Shown in pieces: positions 9,927 to 19,600 of a stretch of DNA of 64,000 nucleotides. A program made the translations under genes and the position numbers. The stretch's first letter is position 1. The number at the start of each line of letters is the position of its first letter. Location: the NCBI GenBank assembly GCA_905197955.1, contig CAJKAR010000020.1:1-64000 (forward strand). The letters run 5' to 3'. The notes below the pieces were generated by a model. It had not been told where the DNA came from. It made no database searches and saw only the letters and a list, made by a program, of their open reading frames with translations. This DNA is from an uncultured Lentisphaeria bacterium. GTDB taxonomy: Bacteria > Verrucomicrobiota > Lentisphaeria > Victivallales > UBA1829.

Positions 9927-9940
9927 ATTAGTTAGGAAAC
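9927..9940 (+). promoter_or_regulatory. Candidate MarR operator, upstream copy
   Basis: ATTAGTTAGGAAAC here recurs exactly, in inverted orientation, at 10450-10463 just after the marR gene. The core TAGTT-AGGA-AACTA is an imperfect palindrome of the size MarR dimers bind. It falls between a possible -35 (TTGCAA at 9917) and a -10-like TATATA at 9941, where binding would block transcription. Confidence 0.5.
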
Positions 9941-9961
9941 TATATAACACAGGAGATAAAA

Positions 9962-10399
9962 ATGTCTGTACAGCCACAAGATCTGATCAGTCACATCCTT
10001 CATACGGCAAAAAATATTGAGCGGATGTGCGACAACGAAGCCAGGCAGACCGGTCTCACGGGGAGTCAGGCGCGGCTTCTTTGCTTTCTGTCCATAGCTT
10101 CTCTGAGACAGGATATTTTTCAAAAGGACATAGAGGAGGCATTCGGGATCCGCCCGTCATCCGCGACCGGTCTTCTGCAAGCTCTCGAACAGCAGGGCTT
10201 CATCCGCAGAGAGTCCGTCTCGCTTGACGGCAGACTGAAAAAAATCGTATTCACAGAAAAAGCACAGGAAATTCAATCGCGCGTCGTTGCCAATCACAAA
10301 AAGGCCTTGAAAAGGCTTCAGGGACCTTTGACCAATCGCGAAGTCGCCGACTTCATGAAACTTTGCAGCGGGTTTGCCGAACGCGCCGCCGGAATCTGA
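9962..10399 (+). CDS. MarR-family transcriptional regulator
   Basis: 145 residues, the usual size for MarR. The winged helix lies in the middle (FQKDIEEAFGIRPSSATGLLQALEQQGFIRRE, with the wing SLDGRLKKIVFTEKA), flanked by dimerisation helices. An AGGAG site lies just upstream of the ATG. It is followed by a CBM48-like gene and an RND efflux pair on the same strand, the common arrangement for a MarR repressor that controls a drug or toxin exporter in response to a small ligand. The identical inverted motif on both sides of the gene supports autoregulation. Confidence 0.9.
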   Translation: MSVQPQDLISHILHTAKNIERMCDNEARQTGLTGSQARLLCFLSIASLRQDIFQKDIEEAFGIRPSSATGLLQALEQQGFIRRESVSLDGRLKKIVFTEKAQEIQSRVVANHKKALKRLQGPLTNREVADFMKLCSGFAERAAGI

Positions 10400-10449
10400 A
10401 AACAACAGAAAAGGAACGATTGTTATGATCTTTTTTATAAAAAAACTTC

Positions 10450-10463
10450 GTTTCCTAACTAAT
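10450..10463 (-). promoter_or_regulatory. Candidate MarR operator, downstream copy
   Basis: GTTTCCTAACTAAT on the plus strand is the exact reverse complement of the 14-bp motif at 9927-9940. It sits between marR and the CBM48 gene and may separately control the downstream efflux genes. Confidence 0.5.
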
Positions 10464-10483
10464 AACAAAGAAAGACTGGTTGC

Positions 10484-10774
10484 ATGGTAAAAGTCATACA
10501 TACAGAAGAAGAAAAAAAGACAGTGATATTTTCCGTCCGTCTGGACAGGGAGTGCCGGGTAATGCTGGCAGGAACCTTCAACGAATGGAATCCGGGAACA
10601 CTCCCGATGAACAGGGAAGAGAAGGACGGTGTCTACTCCTGCACGCTGCATCTGCCGGAAGGCGTTTACGAATACCGCTTTATCATCGACGGCTGCTGGG
10701 TCATGGACAATGAAAATGAAGCATGCACAGCCGATGAATTCGGGACCAGGAACAGTATCTTAAGAATCAAATAA
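10484..10774 (+). CDS. Stand-alone CBM48/AMPK-type glycogen-binding domain protein
   Basis: 96 residues forming a single early-set beta-sandwich. The lines VMLAGTFNEWNPG, YEYRFIIDG and the closing NSILRIK are typical of the carbohydrate-binding module 48/AMPK-beta group, which binds glycogen or starch-like glucans. There is no signal peptide, so it is cytoplasmic. Stand-alone copies are known in bacteria, but the position between a MarR regulator and an RND efflux pair is unexpected. The ribosome site is weak. The stop codon lies inside an AAAT repeat. Confidence 0.85.
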   Translation: MVKVIHTEEEKKTVIFSVRLDRECRVMLAGTFNEWNPGTLPMNREEKDGVYSCTLHLPEGVYEYRFIIDGCWVMDNENEACTADEFGTRNSILRIK

Positions 10775-10788
10775 ATAAATAAATAAAT
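10769..10788 (+). repeat. Short tandem repeat, five copies of AAAT
   Basis: Five perfect AAAT units span the CBM48 stop codon and the leader of the efflux adaptor gene, ending two bases before its GGAGG ribosome site (10791-10795). A length change would alter spacing only, not reading frame. Confidence 0.85.
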
Positions 10789-10801
10789 ACGGAGGTAAAG
10801 G

Positions 10802-11896
10802 ATGAATACGTTATTTCAGAAACTTTCAACAGGAATTCTCTGTGGGACGGCCGCATTCGGAGTCTGCGCGGCATCCGCCACGATTCCCTCGGTCCGGGTG
10901 GAAAAAGTCTCGGAAGTGTCCAAAACGGAATCCAAGATCTATGTGGGAACGGTCAGCGCATCCGAAACGGTGGACATCGTCGCCCGAATTGACGGCGTCA
11001 TGTGGAAATCCGCTTTCCGGGAAGGCAGTCTGGTCAAAAAAGGCGACCTGCTCTTCCAGATCGAAGACACCATCTACAAGGAAAACGTCAACGTCGCCAA
11101 AGCGACTCTCAAGCAGAGTCTGGCGGAACTGAGCTATGCGGCAAAGGAAAAGAAGCGTTACGAGACTCTCTACAAATCCAGTGCAACGGCACAGACCACC
11201 TACGAGAACGCCGTCCGTTCCCATCAGGTCTACGAAGGAAAGGAGGATGAGGCGCGCGCGAATCTCGTGCTTGCGGAAAACAATCTCTCCTATACAAAAA
11301 TCTATTCGCCGCTCACAGGACGGATCGGATGCAACGTGTACAGCGAAGGCAACTACATCACGCCGGAAAAAGGCACTCTCGCCACAATCGTCCAGTTTGA
11401 TCCGATCAATATCCGCTTCTCCATGAGCGAGGCGGACTTCTTCAAGTACAGCCACAACGGAACACTCTCTCCGGAAGGCATGGAGATCGTCCGCGCGGAC
11501 GGCAAAACCTACAAGGGAAAAATCAAGGTCGATTTCATCGACAACCAGATCGATTCCAAAACCGGGACCCTCATGATTCAGCTCGAAGGGGAAAATCCCG
11601 ATATGGAACTCGTTCCCGGCGGTTATGTGACAGTGAAATTCTCCGAAATTTTCAAAACGCCCTATCCGGCGGTCAGCGTCACAGCGCTGATGACGGACGG
11701 AAAAACACATTCGGTTTATGTCGTCGGAGCAGACAACAAAATTGAACGGCGCAGCATCGTCATCGGCCCGCAGGTTCAGGATAAGCAGATCGTACTGTCC
11801 GGACTGAAAGCCGGCGAAAGCGTTGTCACCGGAGGAATTCACAAGACGAAACCCGGCGACACGGTCAATCCTGTAATGGGATCGGCTCAGAAGTAA
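10802..11896 (+). CDS. RND efflux periplasmic adaptor (membrane fusion protein)
   Basis: 364 residues with an N-terminal signal sequence ending near AASA and no obvious lipobox Cys. The order is the HlyD/AcrA pattern: barrel-sandwich half (VSASETVDIVARIDGVMW and EGSLVKKGDLLFQIED), alpha-helical hairpin about 90-140, second lipoyl half (YSPLTGRIG), beta-barrel and membrane-proximal domain (VTGGIHKTKPGD). It would bridge the inner-membrane pump encoded 13 bases downstream to an outer-membrane channel. No TolC-like channel gene is seen in the window, so one encoded elsewhere is presumably used. Confidence 0.95.
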   Translation: MNTLFQKLSTGILCGTAAFGVCAASATIPSVRVEKVSEVSKTESKIYVGTVSASETVDIVARIDGVMWKSAFREGSLVKKGDLLFQIEDTIYKENVNVAKATLKQSLAELSYAAKEKKRYETLYKSSATAQTTYENAVRSHQVYEGKEDEARANLVLAENNLSYTKIYSPLTGRIGCNVYSEGNYITPEKGTLATIVQFDPINIRFSMSEADFFKYSHNGTLSPEGMEIVRADGKTYKGKIKVDFIDNQIDSKTGTLMIQLEGENPDMELVPGGYVTVKFSEIFKTPYPAVSVTALMTDGKTHSVYVVGADNKIERRSIVIGPQVQDKQIVLSGLKAGESVVTGGIHKTKPGDTVNPVMGSAQK

Positions 11897-11909
11897 AGGA
11901 GGCAGAACT

Positions 11910-14900
11910 ATGTTTTCAGCAATCTTCATTCGAAGGCCGCGTTTTGCGCTGGTGATCTCGCTGTTTCTGATGCTTGCGGGAATCATCTGCGTCTACAAAC
12001 TGCCGATTGCGGAATATCCGCAGATCTCCCCGCCGACCGTCATGGTCATGGCGTCCTATCCCGGAGCCAGCGCACAGGTGATCGCCGACACGGTCGCCTC
12101 GCCGCTGGAATCCGAAGTCAACGGCATCGAGGACATGGTCTACTACTCATCGCAGTCGGACAACCTCGGAAACTACACGCTGACTCTGACCTTCAAATCC
12201 GGAGCCGACGAGGATATGGCGCTGGTCAATGTGAACAATGCCGTAAAACGCGCGGAGCACACGCTCCCGACCGATGTGGTCAACAACGGACTCACGGTCG
12301 TCAAACGTTCCAGCGACATGCTGGCAACCATCGCAATCTTCAGCGAAAATCCGGATCATACGCCGCTCTTTCTCAGCAATTATGTGAGCATCCATCTGAA
12401 AGACTCCATCGCGCGAATCGACGGAGTCGGACAGGCGGTGATCTTCGGCGAGCAGGAGTACAGCATCCGCATCTGGCTGGATCCCTACAAAATGCGCGCC
12501 TATTCCATCAGTGATGACGACATCCGGAACGCTGTTGCAAACCAGAATATTCAGGCGGCAACCGGATCGGTCGGCACAGAATCCAGCAGTCAGTGGATGC
12601 AGTTCAAGATTGATGCGAAAGGACGTCTTTCCACCCCGGAGGAATTCGGAAACATCGTCATCAAATCCGGAGAAAACGGACGGCAGGTCCGGCTCTCCGA
12701 CATTGCAAAAATCGAGCTCGGTGCCGAAACCTACAACAGCATCGGCACTTACCGGGGCCGTCCCGCGGTCACGCTCGCGATCTTCAAACTCAACGATGCC
12801 AATGCTCTTGAGATCATGAAGGACATCAAGGCGGAACTGAAAAAACTCCAGGAAAATTTCCCCGACGGAATGAAGTGGGAAATCGGTTATGATTCCACGG
12901 AATTCGTTGTCGTTTCCATGATGGAAATCGTGGAGACACTGGTTCTGACCTTCCTCCTTGTGGTGCTCATCACCTATCTGTTCCTGCAGGACTGGCGTGC
13001 AACGATCATCCCCTCGGTCACGATTCCCGTTTCGCTGATCGGAACATTTCTGTTTCTCTATCTGCTGAACATGAGCATCAATACATTGACGATGTTTGCG
13101 CTGATCCTCGTGATCGGCTCGGTCGTGGACGATGCCATCTGCGTGACGGAAAACTGCACGCGACTGATCGACGAGGAACATCTCTCCCCGTTTGATGCGG
13201 CAATGAAAACCATGCAGCAGCTGACAGGAGCCCTGATCGCAACCACCCTTGTTGTTGTGGCGATCTATCTGCCGATCATGTTCTACGGCGGAATGGTGGG
13301 AACGATCTACAAGCAGTTTGCGGTCACGATGTGTATTGCGCTCTGTCTTTCGACCGTGAACGCCATGACGCTGAGTCCTGCGCTCTGCGCCATCGTGCTG
13401 CGTCCGAGCAAAACGCCGCGCGGCGTTTTCCGGTGGTTCAATACGGGATTGAACTGGACAAGAAACGGCTATCTGGCGGTAGGGGGAATGCTGGTACGCA
13501 GACTGCTCCTGACCATCATTCTCTTTGCGGCGATTCTGTTCGGCAACTATTATTTCTTTGTCAGACTGCCTTCGGCATTTCTGCCGGAAGAGGACAAGGG
13601 AACGATCTTCTGTGAAGTGACACTTCCCTCCGGAGCGACTCTCCCACGGACGGAAGCGGCTCTTGCGGATGTCTCCGAACTGATCAAAGACATCCCCGGC
13701 GTCGACTGCATCATGACAGTGCCGGGCCGCAGTCTAACCGCAGGCGAAGGCGAAAACCTGGGACTTATGATCCTTGACCTGAAACCGTGGTCGGAACGAA
13801 CCACACCGGAAACAAAGATTTCCGCCATCCAGACGGAAGTGCTCAAACGATGCGCAGTCCTGCCGGATGCAAGTGTCAACGCATTCGTTCCCCCGGCAAT
13901 CATGGGACTCGGTGCGACAGGCGGAGTCACCTTCTCCCTCCAGGCGACCGGAGACCAGAACTCGCAGGAGATCGCTCAGACCACCAATCACCTTCTCTCC
14001 AAAATTCTGGAGACTGGAAAGGCAATCTACGCCTTCACCTCCTATGATGCAAACACCCCGATGCTCTATCTGGACATCAACCGGGAAAAGGCGGAAGCCA
14101 TGAACGTTCCGGTCAATTCGATTTTCAACGCGCTTCAGAGTCAGCTCGGATCGTACTACATCAACGACTTCAACAAGTATGGAAAGACCTACAAGGTCAA
14201 AATACAGCTCTCGCCGGAACTGCGTCAGAATCTGAACATTGTCGATCAGCTTCACGTCTCCAGCAGCACCGGAGATGAGATTCCGCTGAGTGCACTGGCG
14301 ACTCTCCGCTGGACCCTCGGTCCCAGACAGGTCGAGCGCTTCAACATGTTCCCTTCGGCATCCATCAACACACAGAGCATCCCGAGTGTGAGTTCCGGAG
14401 AAATGATGGAACTCACGCAGAAAATTGTCCGGGAGAATCTCTCCAAGGACTACCAGATCAGCTGGACCGATATGAGCTATCAGGAAAGTCAGAACGAAGG
14501 AAAGATCGTCAACCTGCTGATGATTTCCCTGCTGATGGCGTACCTGTTCCTGGTGGCGCAGTATGAAAGCTGGACGATGCCGATCTCCGTCATGCTTTCG
14601 GTTGCCACGGCGACCCTGGGAGCGATTCTGGCGCTGAAATTCTCGGGAATCGCGTTGAACATCTACTGTCAGCTTGGACTGCTCATGCTGATCGGCCTGA
14701 CCGCAAAAACCACCATTCTGATGGTGGAATTTGCAAAACAGGAACGGGATAACGGAGCATCCATCAAAGATGCGGCATTGAATGGAATGCGCATTCGTTT
14801 CCGTTCGGTCATGATGACGGCTCTCTCGTTTGTGATCGGCGTGTTTCCGATGGTTGTTGCCAGCGGAGCGGGTGCGGGAAGCCGGCAGGCAATCGGAGTC

Positions 14901-15020
14901 ACAACCTTCTGGGGAATGCTTGTGGCGACGATTCTCGGCATGATGTTCATTCCGGGTTTGTACGCCATCTTCCAGAAAGCCGCGGAAGGAGTCTCCGGAT
15001 TCTTCCATAAAACAAAATAA
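11910..15020 (+). CDS. RND multidrug efflux permease (HAE1/AcrB type)
   Basis: 1036 residues, the normal length for AcrB-type proton-driven pumps. It starts MFSAIFIRRPRFALVISLF and has two repeats of six transmembrane helices, each preceded by a large periplasmic loop. Helix 4 carries the proton-relay pair of acidic residues in VIGSVVDDAICVTE. The region LIGLTAKTTILMVEFAKQER marks the helix 10-11 zone. It is co-transcribed with the adaptor at 10802 and probably regulated by the MarR protein. The substrate cannot be told from the sequence. Confidence 0.97.
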   Translation: MFSAIFIRRPRFALVISLFLMLAGIICVYKLPIAEYPQISPPTVMVMASYPGASAQVIADTVASPLESEVNGIEDMVYYSSQSDNLGNYTLTLTFKSGADEDMALVNVNNAVKRAEHTLPTDVVNNGLTVVKRSSDMLATIAIFSENPDHTPLFLSNYVSIHLKDSIARIDGVGQAVIFGEQEYSIRIWLDPYKMRAYSISDDDIRNAVANQNIQAATGSVGTESSSQWMQFKIDAKGRLSTPEEFGNIVIKSGENGRQVRLSDIAKIELGAETYNSIGTYRGRPAVTLAIFKLNDANALEIMKDIKAELKKLQENFPDGMKWEIGYDSTEFVVVSMMEIVETLVLTFLLVVLITYLFLQDWRATIIPSVTIPVSLIGTFLFLYLLNMSINTLTMFALILVIGSVVDDAICVTENCTRLIDEEHLSPFDAAMKTMQQLTGALIATTLVVVAIYLPIMFYGGMVGTIYKQFAVTMCIALCLSTVNAMTLSPALCAIVLRPSKTPRGVFRWFNTGLNWTRNGYLAVGGMLVRRLLLTIILFAAILFGNYYFFVRLPSAFLPEEDKGTIFCEVTLPSGATLPRTEAALADVSELIKDIPGVDCIMTVPGRSLTAGEGENLGLMILDLKPWSERTTPETKISAIQTEVLKRCAVLPDASVNAFVPPAIMGLGATGGVTFSLQATGDQNSQEIAQTTNHLLSKILETGKAIYAFTSYDANTPMLYLDINREKAEAMNVPVNSIFNALQSQLGSYYINDFNKYGKTYKVKIQLSPELRQNLNIVDQLHVSSSTGDEIPLSALATLRWTLGPRQVERFNMFPSASINTQSIPSVSSGEMMELTQKIVRENLSKDYQISWTDMSYQESQNEGKIVNLLMISLLMAYLFLVAQYESWTMPISVMLSVATATLGAILALKFSGIALNIYCQLGLLMLIGLTAKTTILMVEFAKQERDNGASIKDAALNGMRIRFRSVMMTALSFVIGVFPMVVASGAGAGSRQAIGVTTFWGMLVATILGMMFIPGLYAIFQKAAEGVSGFFHKTK

Positions 15021-15041
15021 AAAGAAAAAAGACAGGAAAAA

Positions 15042-15072
15042 GAGTCCGTTCCGATTGGGACGGACTCCTTTC
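15042..15072. terminator. Bidirectional terminator between RND and GntR genes
   Basis: Stem 15042-15052/15057-15067 with one G-T wobble and a 4-base loop. It is T-rich on the plus side and has a better T tract on the minus side, so it can serve the two convergent genes. Confidence 0.75.
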
Positions 15073-15075
15073 GTT

Positions 15076-16458
15076 TCAGGGGACAGAAGGGGGTGGGGCC
15101 GTTCGCATCAGCTCGGAGTATTCCTTCGCGAGCTCTCCGAGTTCCGCACGGGAGACGGGTATCCAGCAGAAAAGACGGTGAAAGAGACGACGGCAGACTT
15201 CCGCACTGTTCCGTGAAGCGCACTGTACCACCGGACGGCTCCGGTCACGAGCCTTCCGGCAAGCCTCCGTCACCCCCTCGTCGAACACCGGAAGACAGCG
15301 GTTCCGCCGGGCTAGAAAACGTAGATTCTCCCGTGTATAATATTCCGTCAGAAAAAGGAAAAGCTCTTTTGGATCGTATCCTCCAGCAGAAAGCCCGATG
15401 CCCAGAGCGGAAAATGAAGTCATCTGTCCCGTGGCATATCCGGGAAGAGGCAGTTCGTAAAAATCCTGTTCCGGCAGGGCTTCCCGGGCAAAAGAGGCAT
15501 CCTGTTCAGAACCGATGATAAATGCGATGCGTCCATCTGCCAGAAGTTCGCCCAGATACTCCCGCTTGTCGCCCCACTTATGAACACAGCAGCCCATATG
15601 CCGGATGACTTTTTCAAAAAAACAGAGCCCCTGAAAAAAAACGTCACTGTCAAATGCACAGTTGCCGTTGCGGTCGAACACCTCTCCGCCGAACTGGGAA
15701 ATGATCGGCAGGCAGCCGTTCGGATCCAGAAGAAGCCCCAGCGCACCGTGTTCAAAGCGTCCCCGGTTCGAAAAAAGCGTAAACTGATCCAGAAGCTGAA
15801 ACAGGCTCTCCCAGCTCCAGTCCTCGCCGGGCAGAGCGACTCCCGCCTCATCGAACAGCCGCCGGTTGAAATACGCCATGACAGGAAGACAGAAGACCGG
15901 AAGCGCAAAGGTCGAACAACGGTTCCGAAACACCCGGCGGCATGCCGGAGCCGCATCCGCCAGAACGGATTCAAGCGCGGAATCCTCCAGCAGAGCATCC
16001 AGCGGCCTGAGCAGTCCCTCTTCCACCATTGCGGGAAACATGTTCTCATCCACCAGGATCAGCCCGGGCTCCCGCACAATCCGCTCCTTGAGAAAATCAA
16101 AATACTGCGGATAATTCTGATAGGTGCCGAAATCGAAACAGACAAACTCGTCCGCTTCTCCCCCCAGAAACTCTCCCATGTTCTCGTGAAACCCGTAAAG
16201 CCGGCGGCCCGGAACGATCGACCTTCGAATATTCGATCCCACATAACAGCCGCGTCCATGCTCCCGGACGATCAACCCTTTTTTCTCCAGAAGACGGTAC
16301 GCCCCCAGAACGGAAGACAGATCCACTCCACGTTCTTCCGCTAACCGGCGCATCGACGGCAAGGGAGCTCCCGGCTTCCAATCGCCGGAAACAATCCGCT
16401 TCTCCAGTTCCACGGCAAGACGTTTCGTCGCCGGCATTCCTGTCTTTCTTCGTCTCAT
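15076..16458 (-). CDS. GntR-type regulator fused to a solute-binding-protein domain
   Basis: About 460 residues. Residues 1-75 are a GntR winged helix (LPSMRRLAEERGVDLSSVLGAYRLLEKKGLI). The remaining ~370 residues resemble a family 1 extracellular solute-binding protein (LPVFCLPVMAYFNRRLFDEAGV, WSWESLFQLLDQFTLF, LADGRIAFIIGSE), but there is no signal peptide, so this Venus-flytrap-like domain must sense ligand in the cytoplasm. The usual GntR effector domains (FadR, UTRA, MocR) are absent. The ATG at 16458 follows an AAGGAG site; one at 16485 lacks this. It is divergent from the GH5 gene, whose promoter carries a perfect palindrome that may be its operator. Confidence 0.88.
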   Translation of the reverse strand: MRRRKTGMPATKRLAVELEKRIVSGDWKPGAPLPSMRRLAEERGVDLSSVLGAYRLLEKKGLIVREHGRGCYVGSNIRRSIVPGRRLYGFHENMGEFLGGEADEFVCFDFGTYQNYPQYFDFLKERIVREPGLILVDENMFPAMVEEGLLRPLDALLEDSALESVLADAAPACRRVFRNRCSTFALPVFCLPVMAYFNRRLFDEAGVALPGEDWSWESLFQLLDQFTLFSNRGRFEHGALGLLLDPNGCLPIISQFGGEVFDRNGNCAFDSDVFFQGLCFFEKVIRHMGCCVHKWGDKREYLGELLADGRIAFIIGSEQDASFAREALPEQDFYELPLPGYATGQMTSFSALGIGLSAGGYDPKELFLFLTEYYTRENLRFLARRNRCLPVFDEGVTEACRKARDRSRPVVQCASRNSAEVCRRLFHRLFCWIPVSRAELGELAKEYSELMRTAPPPSVP

Positions 16459-16527
16459 ACGCCCTTCTCCTTCCGGAATCACCATAACACGCGATTCTGA
16501 AAATACAAGAAAAACAGGAATAAAAAA

Positions 16528-16547
16528 TCAAACAGTATCAAACAGTA
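16528..16547. promoter_or_regulatory. Tandem direct repeat in regulator upstream region
   Basis: Two perfect adjacent copies of TCAAACAGTA. They lie 70-90 bp upstream of the GntR-fusion start codon and 55-75 bp upstream of the -35 box of the GH5 promoter. A regulator site is plausible but unproven. Confidence 0.4.
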
Positions 16548-16602
16548 TTTCAAAATCAGTTGTTTCCCTGGAAAAAGCCTCCTCTCCTCCCGGAAAAGGG
16601 GA

Positions 16603-16631
16603 TTGACAGAAAAAACAATTCTGTCTATAAT
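16603..16631 (+). promoter_or_regulatory. Consensus promoter with palindromic operator, GH5 gene
   Basis: TTGACA at 16603-16608 and TATAAT at 16626-16631 are both perfect sigma-70 hexamers at the ideal 17-bp spacing. A perfect inverted repeat, GACAGAA (16605-16611) and TTCTGTC (16619-16625) around 7 bases, overlaps the -35 and fills the spacer exactly up to the -10. A protein bound there would block RNA polymerase; the adjacent GntR fusion is the obvious candidate. Confidence 0.8.
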
Positions 16632-16670
16632 TTAACCGAAAGCCAATTTTATAAATTAATGGGAGGATTC

Positions 16671-19600
16671 ATGAAAAAAAACGTCAACTTTCTGTTTCTG
16701 CTGGGCGCCTTCTGCTTCTGCGGAACGCTCCACTCCGGAGAAAGCATTCTGCACCAGGACCCACTAACCACACAAACGGAGTGGCGGGCGGAAAAGGGAA
16801 TTTCGTTCGGATCCAACGGACTGCATATCATTGTAACACCGGAAAGTGAACAGAGCAAGCTAGCCTCCAGAGCTATGGCCAACCGCGATCTGCTGGGGGA
16901 TATGGCACAGACGCGCGATCGCGCGGTTCTGGCATCCAGAACATTCCCGATTCTGGAAAAATACAAAAATTACATGCTGGAAATCTCGGTGGAAGCGAAA
17001 GCCTTTTCCGTCTCGGTCCCGAAAGTTCCGTGGGAGGGCGTGCGCTTCGTCATGAACTACGACACCGAATGTCTCTGGTACAGCGAATGCTGCAACGGAT
17101 ACAGCGGCTCCTTTGACTGGAAGACCCTGAAATTCCGCACCCGCGTTCCCATTGATCTGAAAAAAGCGACTCTTTCGCTCGGAATTATCGGGAACCGGGG
17201 GGAAATTCTCTTCCGCAATCTGAAGATTGCAGTGGTCGATGGCCCCCTGCCCGCACCGACACCGAATGCGCCGCCTCCTGCGAACGGACACACCCTCGGA
17301 CGTCTGCGCGGACTCAATACAGGAAGCGCGCTGATTTCCAAGGAACGCGTCGCACGCAAACACTTCGCCGAATGGAAAAACTGCAATCTGTACAAATTCA
17401 CGGTCAACGCCCCCCGCGGGGACATCAGTGAAAAGGAGTTCGAAGAGTTCTGCGATCATTCCATCCGGCAGTTCGACCGCTTCCTCTATTTTCTGAAGAA
17501 ACACAGCCGCGCACTTGGCGTTCTCCAGTTCTGCGGCTTCCGAGACAAAATCGGCAGAACCGAAACCCACGCCTCCGCGCTGGAGAAAAAAGCGCATGAC
17601 CGCAACATTCAATTCTGGGATAAAGTCGCCGCCCACTTCAAAGGCGAAAAGGCCATCTGGGCATTCGAACTATACAACGAAATGGAAATCCGGATCGAAC
17701 CGAAATTCGATTACAACGAGTTGATGGAAACGATTGCGAAGAGGATCAATCGAATCGACCCGGATCGCTGGATGATCGTTCAGCAGGAAGCATGGTGGGG
17801 ACAGCGCGCCATGGATCGTCTCCGTCCGATCCATGCAAAAAATATCATTTACGGGATTCATCACTACACGCCGTTTCCGTTCAGCCATCAGCGGCTCGGA
17901 TCTCAGAAAAAAGTGGTTACCTACCCTTCCGTCATCGAGGGCCTGAAGTGGGACAAGGAGATGATCCGCCGCGATCTTGCCCCTGCGCGTCACTTTCAGC
18001 AGGCATACAATGTGCCGATTTTCGTCTCTGAATTCTGCTGCGTGAGCTGGGCGGAGGACGGCGGCCGCTGGACCCGAGACTGCATCGAACTCTTCGAAGA
18101 GTACGGATGGGACTGGATGTGGCACTGCATCGCTGAATTCCAGCCGTGGGATCCGCACAAGGATGCAAATCTGAAGACCGTTGCGGAAACAGGTCGTTCG
18201 AAAGCCCTTAACGACTATTTTGCAAAAAATAAATTCCCGCCGAAATTTGAAGCGGTCCGCCCTCCTCAGGAAAAGTATGGCCGAATCCTCTGTGACAAAC
18301 CGGAAATCCAGGCGTTGAACAACTATAAGGAATGGCGCTCCATCCCCCTCTTCTCGGGAGGATTCCGAAACAATGGACAGATTACACTCAAAATGCGGAT
18401 TCTGCGTTCCAACAAAGGGTTCGGCTCCATCCGTTTGACCGGAGAAAACGATTCCTGTGCGGTTCTGATCCGTCCGCGCGGAGTATCCTACCTGATGAAC
18501 GGCAAACAGGAAGTCGGATTTCAAAATGGAGGCGTTGCAGTCCCGGAACGGAACTGGGCGCAATACGATCTTATCTTCGCGAACGGAAAACTGAAGGTTG
18601 CGGTCAACGGCATCCCCTGCGGAGAAATCCCGTTCGTCCCGGAAGAAATCACTTCGATCAGCGTCTCGGGCGCATCAACCGATCTGGAAATCAAGGATGT
18701 GATTGTCCACAATCTCGGCAAGGAGGCCGGATCATTCGCTCCGGCGGAACCGATCGCCCAGACGGGAAAGGACATCCTGCTCTATGAAACTCCCGGTCAG
18801 CAGATTTTCTCCCTGAAAAATCTCAACGCATGGAAGAGCATCCCCATTTTCCAGGGAGAGACCGGAGAAGCGCTCACGCTCACGCTTGAATGCCGACTCC
18901 TGAATGAGAAAAAAGGATTTGCAATTGTGGATTTCTTCGGAACAAATGGAAACTTCAAACTGGTGCGCCGTCCGAACACGGTAAATTTCACCTGTACACA
19001 GAAATCTCCCGCGCTCAACCGTCCGGAAACCGGTTTTCCCAAAGCAAATCACAAAACAAAAACGGGCGAATGGGAGACGCTGGAATTTTCACTGACGGAA
19101 AACGAACTCTCGCTTCTGATCAACGGCAAGGAATGCGGCAGCATTGATTTTCTTCCCGGCAGAATTTCAAAAATCACCCTCTCTGCCGCCTATGCGGACT
19201 GCGAGTACCGAAACATCAGACTCCGATACAGCAATCCCGAAAAAGTTCTGCGGGACTTCCAGACCGCAGCCAAAGACAACACAAACCTTTATCACGATGC
19301 GTCAGGAGAGGTTCACAAACTCGAAAACAGAAATGCCTGGAATTCAATTCCCGTCTTCAAGGGCGAACTGGAAAACGCCTTCCGTCTCCGCTTCGAATAC
19401 CGTATTCTTTCTGAAAAAAAAGGATTTGCACAGGTGAATCTGATCGGAGAAAAAGGAAAGCTTCTCACGATATTCCGTCCGAACAGTGTTTCCAGCGCCG
19501 TATTCCTGAAAGAAAAATCGGCATCCCGGAATGAAACGGTCCTCCCATCCGGAAGCATTCCGTTTGTCGCCGGACAGTGGCAGAGCGTGGAAATCATCCG

